In this document: in pieces, positions 50,601 to 61,479 of the stretch
Layout: each line of letters starts with the position of its first letter
Position numbering within the stretch: the first letter of the stretch is position 1
NCBI RefSeq assembly: GCF_036417845.1
Contig: NC_089990.1
Coordinates: 2,306,001 to 2,370,000 of the forward strand
DNA length: 64,000 bases
Reading direction: 5' to 3'
Source: Apteryx mantelli
Lineage: Eukaryota > Chordata > Aves > Apterygiformes > Apterygidae
The notes under the pieces: generated by a model
The model's input: only the letters and a program-made list of their open reading frames with translations
What the model was told of the DNA's origin: nothing
Database searches by the model: none
Translations under genes and position numbers: made by a program

Positions 50601-52330
50601 TCCTCTCCCAGCCCAAGCCTGTAGATACGTCTATGAGAACGGGGCTCCTGTGCACGACACCAACTGCATTTAGAAAGAAAGAGAGCCGCGGGCAAAACTC
50701 ACAGTACGTAATGCCTCTCTTCCAGCCCCAGTTCGAGCGGCAGGATTTTGTGAGCACCCCAGCTTTATTTTCTTTCCCTAAATGAAATTACCAGTTCTCT
50801 GAGCAGAGGAAAATTGAGAGATGCTGTAAATACAGGACAGCAGCTCAAAAACTAGAAGGCAATTCAAAAAAATATGAAAATTCTTCATTCTGTGTCATAG
50901 ATTTTGGAGACATGTCCAGAAATCCCTGGTCTACAGTTTACATGAGGGCTTAATCTGAAAAGGTAGAGAGTCACTGACATTTATTTGCTCTAAAATAAAT
51001 CAAAGCCTCCTAAAAACGCTACCTCTGCGCAGGCCACTTGGGTGTAGTGGTGAAACTCAGCTGTATGCAGCGGGCCACCAGCACCCAATGGCACCAAGAG
51101 CCGGGTGGTGATGCCTCAGCTCCGAGCGTCCCAGCTCTCTGCACAGGGGTGAGCTGCTATTTGTGTGGACAAGACCTCTTCCTTCTGAAAAGCCCGGGCT
51201 TGTTTTTCCATACATCCTTCAGGTGCATCCTGTCAGATATCACCAGACGCAGCACGGTTAAAGAGATGCCCTTTATATGCGTTTGGCCTTCTGCCCACAG
51301 GATACCAGTCCAAAGGCAAAGAATCAAAGGCCTTAGATAAAGTTTCACAGTTATTTGAAAATTCCTTTTATCTTCTGCTTTTAAAAATGTAAAATTGCAT
51401 AGTGTAAAATAGGCATGTTTAGCACTAGTAATGAGCCAGAAGAGCCAAGTAAAAATATACACGCAGTTGAAAGAAGAACGAAGAGGTTGTTCAGTATGTG
51501 TTGAAGGGTCAGGCTTAATGCTCATCAACCCACTGACCTTCCATGGCCAGGAATGCCACCACCTTCTGCGCAGCACGGCAGCGAGCAGAGGAGGAACCCA
51601 ACACAACCGTGAACCCAAGGTGCAAGTCCAGCCCTCGCTGCAGACTAAGGGCCAAAGACCCTCCAGCCCCACCACCCCTCTCTGAGTAGGTGCCTAGAAG
51701 GAGGCCGCAGCACCGGCTGGAGAGGATGCTGGATGTGTGCCTTGGTCGCGGAAGTAGGAAGGCCAGCCCGGATATCCTGATAAGATAGCCACTCGGTTCG
51801 GGAGAAACCTCTAAACTCTGGAGAGGGAGACGCGCTGGACCAGCGCCCACCTCCCTGTTAGGGCTTTGCGAACGCTGCAGCAAGCACCCGAGCGTCGTTC
51901 CTGCTGCCAAGGAGCTGCAGCAGCTGCTGAAAATGATGCACAGGGAGAAAACCTTGAATGACAGGCAACGCTTATACCTTGCCAGGCCAGGGCTTCGCTC
52001 TCGGCTGAGACAAGAAGCGTGGGGCTCTGCATAACAACCAATAAAAAAACTAATTAAAAAAATTAAATTAAAAAAAAACTAGAAAAAGCAGTTTTATTTA
52101 TATATTATACACAATAAGAAAGGGAAACATGCCAGCAGCCATATCATCTTTGCAAACAGTGGGCCATAATAACTATATATTATGTAGCACTGTCCAGCTG
52201 GAAATGAGTCATAGGGCACACTACAACATATGCATGTATTGTATAGGCAACATATGCATATACCGATCACAATAGTCCAGAAGGGAGGGCCTCTTTTCCA
52301 GGTCTTCTGCAAGCACTAGAAGAATTAAAA
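47690..52330. other. Between the two P2RY10-type genes; CpG block, then AT-rich DNA
   Basis: A CpG-rich block lies at 47,940-48,440 with overlapping open frames on both strands and no recognisable protein. The rest (48.5-52.3 kb) is AT-rich with occasional GC-richer patches (49.9-50.6 and 51.5-52.0 kb). No exon supported. An AT-only stretch is at 52041-52080. Confidence 0.5.
47940..48440. promoter_or_regulatory. CpG-rich block
   Basis: High CpG density (CCGCCCCGGGGCGCGGGACC and similar) about 450 bases after P2RY10. Could be an unmethylated island or simply GC-biased DNA; no TATA box or donor of quality seen. Confidence 0.45.
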
Positions 52331-52333
52331 AAT

Positions 52334-52366
<33 letters not shown>

Positions 52367-52455
52367 CATATATATTTCTATATACACACACATATATAAT
52401 ACTATGTATTTTTATATATACATATAAAAATATATAGTATATATTTATATATATC
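52334..52455. repeat. Compound (CA)12 / (TA)n microsatellite
   Basis: Twelve perfect CA units (52334-52357), followed by about 100 bp of TATA and CACACA mixtures ending in TATATATAT. Confidence 0.95.
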
Positions 52456-54230
52456 TCCAAAGGAAAGGAGTTAAAGGAGGTAGAAAGAAGAAAGACACCA
52501 ATGAAGTTGGGGGTGATGGACATTTTCTTAGAAAGTAAGTGTTTTGGGAAACTCTCAACCTTAAACCATCATATTATTTCAGGAATAAAGCCTAAACCCT
52601 TAAAAGTTTTAGCCTATAGCCTTTATGGTCTCAAGGCTAATAAAATTCCCAAGGAAAGGAGGAAAATTACTACCTTCCAGTGAATTTCTACTGATATGCT
52701 TTTCAGTTTTACTTTAGTGAGTACTTCCTGGAAGATTTTTCTTTCTGTATTTTGTAGTTTTTTAGCAGGCAAATGGCAAGTGATTGCAGATAAAAGCAAA
52801 ACCAGCAGATAAAAGCAAAACCAGCTTGACTGAAGGAACGAATGCACAAATCATTATAACACACAGGTTTTGTGCAAACAGAAAAAAAGAAATCTGTGCC
52901 CGAGTCCTAAATCACGCTGCACTTTTGGATCAAATGATGTCATCGTCATTCCAGTTGTTTTAACGTCATTAACTGTACACATTTTGTGTGGCGAAGAGAA
53001 ACAAAATACAGGATTTCCTGTTCTACAGACACTGTATTGGTCTGCAGATGCCGGCAGCATTTCAGCGCTCTGAAATTTCCCTCAACATGCTGAAGTTTAA
53101 AGACGACTCTTTGGGGCTGGGATTTCGGAGAAAAGTTGTAGCAAATAAAAGCAGGAAGATTGCTCCTCCCGCTCGCTAGTATGGATGTCACCCCCCCGAA
53201 GAATGGGAGTTGCAGGAAGGTAAGCTGGATTTCTCTCCCGTTTTCTTCATAAGCTATCGCAATTCTGAGCAATATTTTCATCTGTATTTTTGCGAGAGGT
53301 CTTGCCAGACAAACGCCGGTGCAATGTCCTCGGCAGCTTGGGACAGTGGCAATTTATTCCTATTTCTCTTCATTCTGAAGGGCTGGGGAGCAGGGAGCAG
53401 GGCATCAGAGCACAAGCCTGCTATGTGCAGCACTAAATAGGGAAAGCCTGTTTTACGGAAAGTACTTCAAAACCATTCTGATTGACAGAAGCTACTACCA
53501 CCGATCCGTTCTGTTTATGTGTTTTCTATTAGTGCCTGGATTGAAAAAGCAAATGAAATTACTGCTTAAAACAAAAGGTCCGGAAAGCCTCCACTGCTTA
53601 AAATAAGAAGCTTTAGAAAAACTTATTTCAAGCCAAAAGCAGATTTTTTTTTTTTCTTTTACTAGACCGCTTTTCCTTCCAGCATCCAAGGATTGGAGCA
53701 GATGCGCGGGGGGACGCTCTGCCGTAGGGAGCGGGCTCCGGTTTGGCCGAGGGCTCCCCGAAGCCGGGGCTCCTCGGCGGCACAGTTTGGAGGGCAGCGT
53801 CGTAATTCTTTAAAGAACAAATACATGGAAAAGATGAGGGCAAGCATGCCCGTAAATCTGGGAGCAGTAAATGCAATACCGCAGAAATGTAGGGCTGGGT
53901 GGGGCCCGCAGTGATTCAGAATAACCAGGCAATTTTCAATAATGACAGCCGCGTACGGAGCTAGAAAAAGAAATTGCTAACACACTCAGAAAAAGAAACA
54001 CGGGTATTACCATCGCTGCCTTAAGCTGCTAACTAATTGCAAAAATCAGCTGTTGATTAAAAAATTGCAGGGCTACAGCCACAGCCAGCGCTCCGATTCT
54101 TCCGGTGGCAAAACCTGTCTGCCCTCCCTCTTTGCAGCTAGACTGCAAAGACCCCAGGACAGGAATTCATTTTAGCCTGCAGCTGGATAAAACTCAGCAA
54201 AAAAAAAAAAAAAAAGAAAAAAGCAAAGCA
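52456..54230. other. Non-coding, AT-rich; possible 5' exon donor
   Basis: No coding exon seen. A donor-like AAG|GTAAGC with GT at 53220-53221 could belong to an untranslated exon of the downstream receptor, but there is no promoter evidence. A-rich run at 54201-54215. Confidence 0.4.
52787..52824. repeat. Perfect 19-bp tandem duplication
   Basis: CAGATAAAAGCAAAACCAG occurs twice head-to-tail (52787-52805 and 52806-52824) with no difference, so the duplication is recent. Confidence 0.95.
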
Positions 54231-54269
54231 ATTTAGGAGTTGCAAGAGGTATTTTCTGCAAGTTTCAGA

Positions 54270-55960
54270 AAGCCACCGCACCGAAAGCTGGCCGAAGCGC
54301 GGGGGACGGGGGCCTGGGAAGAAGCTCTGCCCCGAGCCAGCGTCCCCGCTGCAAACCGCGGGAGGACGCGGAGGGACTCGGGGCGAGGGACAGGTGAGAG
54401 AAAGTTCCCCGCTGAGCCCAAACCGAGAAACAAGAGTACTAAATAAAACATTCGCTGTCTCAGGAAGTGCTGCTCTGAGTAAGGCGGCACCGAGCGCAGG
54501 CTGGCAGCGGCCGGGCGGGCGGCGAGGGCCGCGCTCTCGCCCCGTGCGCTAGCAAGCGGCAGCAAATGCAAACCGAAAGCGTCGGCTCGCAAGAGCGACA
54601 CGCTGGCGCTGCCGGCTCGGCACGGAGACCAAACACCGAAAAGAGCCCGGGTGCCGTCGCGGGCCGGCAGCCCGCCCCGGGGAGCAGCGTCAGGACTCGG
54701 GCCGGGGCGCGGGGAGGGATGGAGGGAGAGCGACGCAGGAGCCGTGCGGAGAAGAGCTCCCCCATGACATCGTCTCCCGATTTTCTGCGGAAAAGTGAAG
54801 GCGAAGCTTCACAATTTCTTGCCAGGCTCAAAAAAACCTCAGTGCCAGGAGCATGGATCGGGCTGCGGCAAAGCGGCGCCCAGGACATGTGATGGCTGGA
54901 GAGGTTCCCGTTCCCGTGGAGGGGGAAGGTGCCGGCTCGTGGCTGCCTCTGCTCATCCCGGCATGAAACTCCGGGCCGGAGCGCCGTCGGATGAGCACGG
55001 CTGCCTGGGACTTGTGGTCACCAGCCCGTCCTCGAGGCGCCAGCCCCTTCCTTCGGGGTTTCGGGTGGGCAGCGAGAGTGCGGGAACCTCGCAGGATCCC
55101 AGGAAATGAGGTTTTGCTTCTCGCCGCCACCTCGAGCTGGGCGTCCCCGGCCCCTGCCTGCTCCAGCGGCTCCGGTTTGGTAGGGAAAGGAGAAACCCTC
55201 TGACCGGAGGTCACCAGGCCAGGCGCCCGCAGCGGCCAGAAGGCACGTTCGTGTGGCGGGCAGCCTGCCCGGGGGTTTCACTTCGCTGTTTCGCTTTTAC
55301 ATCCCAAAAGAGGAGAAATAAGTGAGCAGGAGAACCCAGTTTCGCAAGGACTTAACTCACGAATCGAGACGTGAGCGCCGCACGAACGCATTGCAAAAGC
55401 CGGTGGTGCTTTTGAGCAGCGCTGCCGGCCCGGGCTTTGGGTCATGCTCCGCTCCACGCAGCGGCCGGCTGCGTCCAGCCGTGGGCGCTCCGGTCTGAAT
55501 CCAGGGCACCCGGCGCGGGGAAACCTGCTCTTTGCTCCAGCTTCCCGCAGCAGCATGAAGCTCTTCCGCGAGGCCGGTCCCGGTCCCCACCGCGGGCGAT
55601 CTCCTGGGGGACGGCAGGCACCGCGCTGGGGGACGTCCGGCAGCGCTCGCGGCTGCTGCTCCGGCGCCGAGAGGCTCCGTGACGCGGCGGCACCGGCTCT
55701 GGGGGCTCCCGTCCCCCCCCACGAAACGAGGAAGGTGCCCACGGCCACAAGCTGTCCGTGACACCTCGTGGTCGCTTACGGACCGCGTGTCCAGCACCCC
55801 GTCCCCAAGAAGGGAATTGCACCGCTCTGTCCCAAGTGCCGCTGCAGGCCCTGCCGGGTTTGGTAGCATCGCTGCCCAAAAAGCAGAGCTGCCCTACGGG
55901 CTTTGCTCAGGAAAAGCGAGATTCATTAAATTCATCACGTCGTGGAGACCTGGGCGAGCA
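54270..55960. promoter_or_regulatory. Large CpG island upstream of the second P2RY10-type gene
   Basis: About 1.7 kb of CpG-dense DNA. A donor-consistent CAG|GTGAGA (GT at 54394-54395) on the + strand could end an untranslated first exon for the gene at 57.5 kb. The many overlapping open frames (up to 170 codons, both strands) are what GC-rich DNA gives by chance, and none has a domain. Confidence 0.5.
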
Positions 55961-57400
55961 CCTATGAACCACGCATGACCCACAGATACCCTCAGCCTTG
56001 ACAATAGGAGGCGAAACGGGTAAACGGATGAAACGAATTTCTGGTCTAACTAACAGACAAATGTATTTATCTTCCTCCGTGTCCTGAGCTGTTGCTGGAA
56101 GATAATTCCTGTTGCTACAGCACGACGCCTGCGTAATGCGCCATGAGCACAGAAATTGAGTTAGCAGCACTGACAGATAGGCTGTGTGCATTCGCTCAGC
56201 TATTAGTTTTTAAATCCACTCTTGAATCTGGAGCCAGAGCGCTGATAGATCTGTCTGCACCTCTCCATCACCGGCCCCCGCCGCAGCCCGCCGTCCGCCA
56301 GCACCGTCGTTACTCACGGCGATCGCTGCCCTTGCAGCCGATTCGCATCGAGCCTCCGCTCAGCTCCGAACGGCAGCGGCTCAGTCTGCTCCGCGTCTGC
56401 GTTTACTTATGGTCCCTCCCGAATCACCTGGAGACCTACCAGAGAGCACCAGTCGGACAGGAGTTTGGCAGAAAATTGCATGCAATAAAAGCCAAACGGT
56501 CCTGGAAGAAACCCCCGCGGAGCTGAAGCAGTGGCCTGGCATTACTAGCAGAGGACCTGGCGCACGACGGCAGCGCGAGGATGCGGGAGGGCAGGATGGC
56601 CAGCTGCCCTCGCGCAGAGCAAGCCTGCTCTGAGCCATGTGGAAGACGCCCTGGATCAATGCCACCAGGAGAGGTCGGGCTCTGCACCCTTCCCAACGCA
56701 CGTGTGCTCTCTAGCCATATACGCATGCACCCCTACATAAAATAAATAAATAAACATAAATAACTTTTTCGTAAGTCCACTCTAGCTCAGTCCCTTCCAG
56801 GCTTGAGGCTCTACCTAGCTGGTACTTCTGTGCTTCTGAGCTCAGGATGAGGGACAGGAAAGACGATTTAGACGTGGCTATGACGGCTGGGATGTGCACC
56901 GGCTCACGACGCCCCCAACCAGGCTGCCAGTCCAAGCTGAGAGAATTTTCAGTCCTCTTTGACCATAAGTTTGATCTGTTTCTCAGGGGAGTCAATCACC
57001 TACCTGTTCCCTGCTATCTCTCTTTTGAGATATATATACACACACACATATATATGTATATATATATACACATACATATATACACATATATATACTGTAC
57101 ATAGGACCATAGCACTCAAGGACCCTCCAAGAGCTTAAGAAGCAGCAGGGTACAGGGCAATGCAGCAATACACCAGTTTATCCATTCCAGTGAGGTCAAA
57201 CACTTGAGGTCCAGCTGTGGCCGACTGGACAGTTTGCTGCACAGAAATACCCACCGGGGCAGGTGGACCTTTCCATGAGAACATTATAATCTCAATGCAT
57301 CGACATTAGGAGCCATCTCACTTAAAAATTATGTTTCTGTACTGAAGTGCATTTATATAATGTGGGAAATTACTGAAAAGTTTTGGGCTTTACAACATCT
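55961..57400. other. Intron or upstream DNA of second P2RY10-type gene
   Basis: A smaller CpG-rich patch at 56,240-56,640, an AAAT-type run near 56737-56763 and the TA/CA microsatellite at 57.03 kb. No coding exon is supported. Confidence 0.5.
57030..57098. repeat. TA/CA compound microsatellite
   Basis: Alternating TATATA, CACACA and TATATGTATA blocks over about 70 bp, ending about 370 bp upstream of the receptor exon. Confidence 0.95.
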
Positions 57401-57417
57401 GTTTTTTCTCCCTACAG
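57401..57417 (+). promoter_or_regulatory. Splice acceptor of the P2RY10-like coding exon
   Basis: A pyrimidine tract TTTTTTCTCCCTACAG ends with AG at 57416-57417. Exactly 50 nt of 5' UTR then precede the ATG. Close match to the P2RY10 acceptor. Confidence 0.8.
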
Positions 57418-57467
57418 AAACCCTCCATTCACCTTAGTTGTCTCTTGAGTCAAGAGATTCAGTCGAG

Positions 57468-58583
57468 ATGGAGAGCAACGCGTCCTCTGGGAACTGTACT
57501 GATCCCCAGATGTCCTTTCAGTCCACCCTGTATGCAGTCACTTACACCATCATATTCGTACCCGGGCTTCTGGCAAACAGCGCTGCCTTGTGGGTGTTAT
57601 GTCGCTTCATCAGCAAGAAGAGCAAAGCTGTGATTTTCATGATCAACTTGGCCGTGGCTGACCTGGCTCATGTTCTCTCTCTGCCTTTACGAATGTATTA
57701 CTACATAAACCATACGTGGCCCTTTGGAAGCTTTCTTTGCCAGGTGTGTTTCTACCTGAAGTACCTCAACATGTACGCGAGCATTTGCTTCCTCACCTGC
57801 ATCAGCATCCAGCGGTACCTCTTCCTTCTCCACCCGTTCAAGGCCAAGGACTGGAAGCGGCGGTACGACGCGGCCATCAGCGCCGCGGTGTGGCTCTTCG
57901 TCGGGGCGGCTTGCTTACCGCTGCCCATCGTGAGGAGCCCGGCCTTATCCAACGCCACAAACACATGCTTTTCAGACCTAGGCGTGAAGCAAATGACGCC
58001 AGGAGCCTCCATCGCTTTGGTGGCGGTTGCGGAGCTATTTGGGTTTGTGATCCCCTTGGGTATCATTGCCTGCTGCACGTGGAAGATGAGGCAGTCCTTG
58101 CAGGACTGTCAAACGCAGCTGCAAAACACCAGTGAGAAGCAGAAAGCTTTGCGAATGGTCTTAATGTGCGCCGCCGTGTTCTTCATATGCTTCACCCCAT
58201 ACCATATCAACTTCCCGTTATTTATGATGGTGATAGAGAACATCATCAAAGACTGTGCCGTTCACAGGAGCACGCTCCGCTTTCACCCCATCTCCCTCTG
58301 CCTCGCGAGCCTGAACTGCTGCCTGGATCCTGTCCTCTACTACTTCATGACATCCGAGTTTCAGGATCAATTGCTGCAACACAGCTGTGCTGCCCTGAGG
58401 TCTCGGTTTGCACGCAAAGGGAGCAGCTTCTCCGCTAGGGAGACCAGCGACAATATTCATATGAAAAAGCGAAGTTTTCCACGTTTCAAGTTTTGGTCCC
58501 TTCCAAAGTTCTTTGGTCGAATAAACAGCATGGAAATTCCTCCAATGCCACCAGATGAGCTTTTGTTAGAGTCCATCTCTTGA
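57468..58583 (+). CDS. P2RY10-like GPCR, tandem paralogue with extended C-terminal tail
   Basis: Class A GPCR of 371 residues, clearly a duplicate of the P2RY10 gene 11 kb upstream. The ATG at 57468 has a good Kozak context (GAGATGG); an open extension before it starts at TTG and is disregarded. Visible: N-glycosylation sites N4 and N9, the shared TM1-TM2 block, Q115-R116-Y117 in place of DRY, ECL2 Cys (NTCFSDL), TM6 CFTPYHINF, and TM7 D287-P288...Y291. After TM7 the tail is about 46 residues longer than in P2RY10, basic in its middle (KKRSFPRFKFW), Pro-rich (MEIPPMPP) and ending DELLLESIS, where D-E-L-L-L fits a DxxLL dileucine signal. It may be the functional counterpart of the human pseudogene P2RY10BP; that is inference. 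Ligand unknown. Confidence 0.92.
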   Translation: MESNASSGNCTDPQMSFQSTLYAVTYTIIFVPGLLANSAALWVLCRFISKKSKAVIFMINLAVADLAHVLSLPLRMYYYINHTWPFGSFLCQVCFYLKYLNMYASICFLTCISIQRYLFLLHPFKAKDWKRRYDAAISAAVWLFVGAACLPLPIVRSPALSNATNTCFSDLGVKQMTPGASIALVAVAELFGFVIPLGIIACCTWKMRQSLQDCQTQLQNTSEKQKALRMVLMCAAVFFICFTPYHINFPLFMMVIENIIKDCAVHRSTLRFHPISLCLASLNCCLDPVLYYFMTSEFQDQLLQHSCAALRSRFARKGSSFSARETSDNIHMKKRSFPRFKFWSLPKFFGRINSMEIPPMPPDELLLESIS

Positions 58584-59640
58584 AATACAAGACATTTCCC
58601 TCTGTGTAGGTGCTTCTCAGAGCTTGAATGAAGATTGCATTAGGTCTCCAAATACGTGTCGAATTACCCTTGTGTGCAACAGGTGCAAGAGTCTGACACA
58701 GAATGACATTTCGATGAAAACACTTTCACAGTTGTGTTGTTGCTATTAGTGACTCTTTGACCTACTGTGGTCTCTATTATGTTACTGTTAATATATTTGA
58801 AACAGCCCTCACTAAAATCGGTATTTTTCCCACGCTGAACTGCAGCCAGGTTTGGTTCTCTACAATTCCTATCACTTCTGTGGAGTCCCGCAGGAAAGGG
58901 GAATATTTCTGAACCACAAAAAAGTGTATCTATATATTCATCATTCTTGAAAACCCTTCTAAACCCTGGCTTACAACCAGCCAGCTCTGCCCTCAACAGA
59001 GGTACCACCAGGTGGAATTACAGCACTGCCTGCAGCTGCGTGCGTCCAACTAAAATTGCCTGCGCTGCGCTCTCATTAGGCTCTAGATCCGGACAGTTAA
59101 CTATCTCCATGCAGAACGAACCTCCTTCCACTGAGGACTTAACCTAGGCTAGACTGCAGGACTATGACGTTACCAGCAAACACCAAGCCAGCAGCGTTAA
59201 CCCATACCCACGTCAGGACGAAAGGGAGTTTTTCAGACAAGCTGAGTTACGTTGGCTGAGTTGCCTCTATTGAAGAAAACCACCCGGATCTAAGCGAGGG
59301 AGTCCGTGAGGCTGAAGCGGTCATGGGGGATGAATACGTGAAGGATGCCTGTAACGGGATACGCCGAGGGCGAGGTGGGAGAGGGAACGGGGAGTCCTTC
59401 CCGCGGCACGTTCGCGCGGGAGCCGCCGCTGCTGGGGAGCTCCCGTCCCGTGTCGTCGTTGCGAGTCTCGTGTTACCTGGCGTTTTGCTAAAGCCTCTGC
59501 TCGTAGATTAGGATGTTACACGAGCCTCTCGGTTTTGCCTTAAAGAGCAAAAACGTTTCCAGCCCCCGCTGGTTACCCGAAGTTTACAGAGCTGATCCGA
59601 GCGCATCCTTAAGGCTTCAGGCTCGGGAGGAAATAAAATT
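58584..59640 (+). other. 3' UTR and flank of P2RY10-like gene (inferred)
   Basis: AT-rich DNA follows the stop codon. The first canonical AATAAA is at 59632-59637, about 1.05 kb downstream. AT-rich DNA ends near 59,300, where CpG-rich sequence begins, so an earlier non-canonical signal is possible. Confidence 0.4.
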
Positions 59641-60590
59641 ATCCCAACGCGTTATTTCGGCATTGCGGGGATTATTTTAAGCGCGACGACTTGTAAATAA
59701 CCTCACCGTCTCGGGGAGCTCCCGCAGACGCCGCAGAGGTGGGAATCACCCGCTGGGGACCGGCGCTCGTGGCGTGAAGCCCAGCCCGGACCGGAGCGCG
59801 GGAGACCGGCCGCAGTGCACCCGTCTAAGGGATATTAGAGGCGTCTCCGAAAACGCCCCAGCACAGGCTGGGCGCAGCCGCTCCTCCCGGGACGGGCTGC
59901 CCGAGCCCAGCCCCGGCCCGAGGCGCCGGGCGAGCGGACCGAACGCGGAGCTCGGTGCTTCAGACGCGGCGGCGGGAGGCGCACGGCGCTCCGGGGAGCA
60001 GGGCGCCCGCTGGGCGGGAATCACCAGCACAGGGAAGGAGAAGTGACGGTTTGCGCCGAATCCCCTCTTCTCCGCAGCGCGTTTTTCGTGGGCAGCTGTA
60101 TTTGGCCTTTCTGCTAACCAGGCATCATCTCTGATTTTAAAGCCACGGTATCGCCCCCAGAAGGACCCTTCTGCTCGCGTCCCGCTGGAGCGGAGAGCGG
60201 CTCAGGAAGGCCGAGCAGAGCCCCATGACCATCCTGGCCCCCCGGGACCGTCCCGGCCCCACTGGCCGGCGATGTGGACCGGGGCGTCGAGGGTTGCAAC
60301 GCCAAAAGGATTGCTTAAGCAAACGCAGGCAGAGGATTTCTGAAAGTTAGCCTCCCACGTGTGAGAAAACAGCTCTGCTGCTAATCGGATGCACGTTTGC
60401 AGCCCCTGCTGCCTTTCTGGTAACTGGCAGATCTGGCCGCGCCGTTCGCCGCGCGCGCTGCCAAAGCTGTTCCCGGAGAGAGGAGAGGAGGTCCAGGCGG
60501 CCCGAGGAATCGGCTTTGGTGCCTGCAGCACGCGGGAGACCGGCAGGAAAGCTGCTGCCGTGCCGATCAGCCTGTCCCTAGCTAGCAGAG
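59320..60590. promoter_or_regulatory. CpG-rich block downstream of P2RY10-like gene
   Basis: CpG-dense DNA, densest at 59,700-60,300. Overlapping open frames on both strands are featureless. May be a promoter for a gene beyond the window, or GC-biased intergenic DNA. Confidence 0.45.
59632..59637 (+). terminator. Possible polyadenylation signal AATAAA
   Basis: Nearest canonical hexamer after the P2RY10-like stop codon. Its setting in CpG-rich DNA makes assignment uncertain. Confidence 0.3.
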
Positions 60591-61479
60591 ATCTCCTCCT
60601 CCAAAAAGGAAAGGAAAAAAAACCCCATAAAGACAAAGGGACACGTTTTCCTTGCTTGCTTGGGGGAAAAAAGGGTTTTCAGGGCTAAAAAAAAAAAAAA
60701 CTATTTCAGAGGCACTTGCTAAAGGATGGCACAGACCCAGCAGCACGCCCAGGCAGAAGAGGAAAAACGCCCTGATGAAGCAAACGACGACGCAGGCGAG
60801 CTGGGAAGGGAGGGGACGCAGCCCAGCAAAGACGGGGCAAAGAGCACCACTGGTGCACCGATCCGGGAACGGGGGGTTTAGCCGGGGGGGAATCTCTCCG
60901 GATGGCCAGGGCTGCACATCCCCGGTGCGGACACCCGGCCTGGCAGGTCGCAGCTGGCACCACGTGGCTGGACACCCGTCCACGGGGATTCACCCGCCCC
61001 GACGCGCCGGCGGCCAGGGTGCCGCTCTGCTCGTAGCTCCCTCGGGCTGCCGGAGCCACGGCGCACACACTCACACTGTATATGTGCATATATATGCATG
61101 CACTATATATGTGCATATATACACACACACACATGCACTCACATATTATTTTTATATATATGCATGTGTAAAAAAATGAAATTACGCAGTACTGCGGAAC
61201 ACAAATAAGGGATTATCAGCGAAGTCTCTCATGCACAATGCTTTCCAGGGCGCTGCAGGAAAGGAAGGAAGGTTGCTTTTTTTTCTTTGCTAAAAATATC
61301 TATCTGCATTTCTTTCCCACCGTGACCACATGCTTCCAGCCCAAAGACAGCTTAGTTACTTTGCCTCTGCAGAAACACTTAGTCTCAGTTCTCAATGAAA
61401 CGTGCACCACCGACTCACCAGCGAGACACAGAGTCTCACGAATTTTGGCACACTTCTAACAGCCACTGGCCCTGGAAAG
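60591..61479. other. Non-coding between CpG blocks
   Basis: Contains A/T runs (60686-60701), a second CpG-rich patch at 60,780-61,060 and the microsatellite at 61.06-61.17 kb. No exon supported. Confidence 0.5.
61062..61169. repeat. CA/TA/TGCA compound microsatellite
   Basis: CACACA, TATATGTGCATATAT (twice) and ATGCATG blocks over about 105 bp. It is the third TA/CA compound repeat in 9 kb. Confidence 0.9.

Noticed and set aside
57468-58583. Possibility that the second receptor is GPR174
   Set aside because: TM1-TM2 (CRFISKK, MINLAVADLAHVLSLPLR) and the QRY and DWKRRYD region match P2RY10, not the GPR174 sequence I recall.
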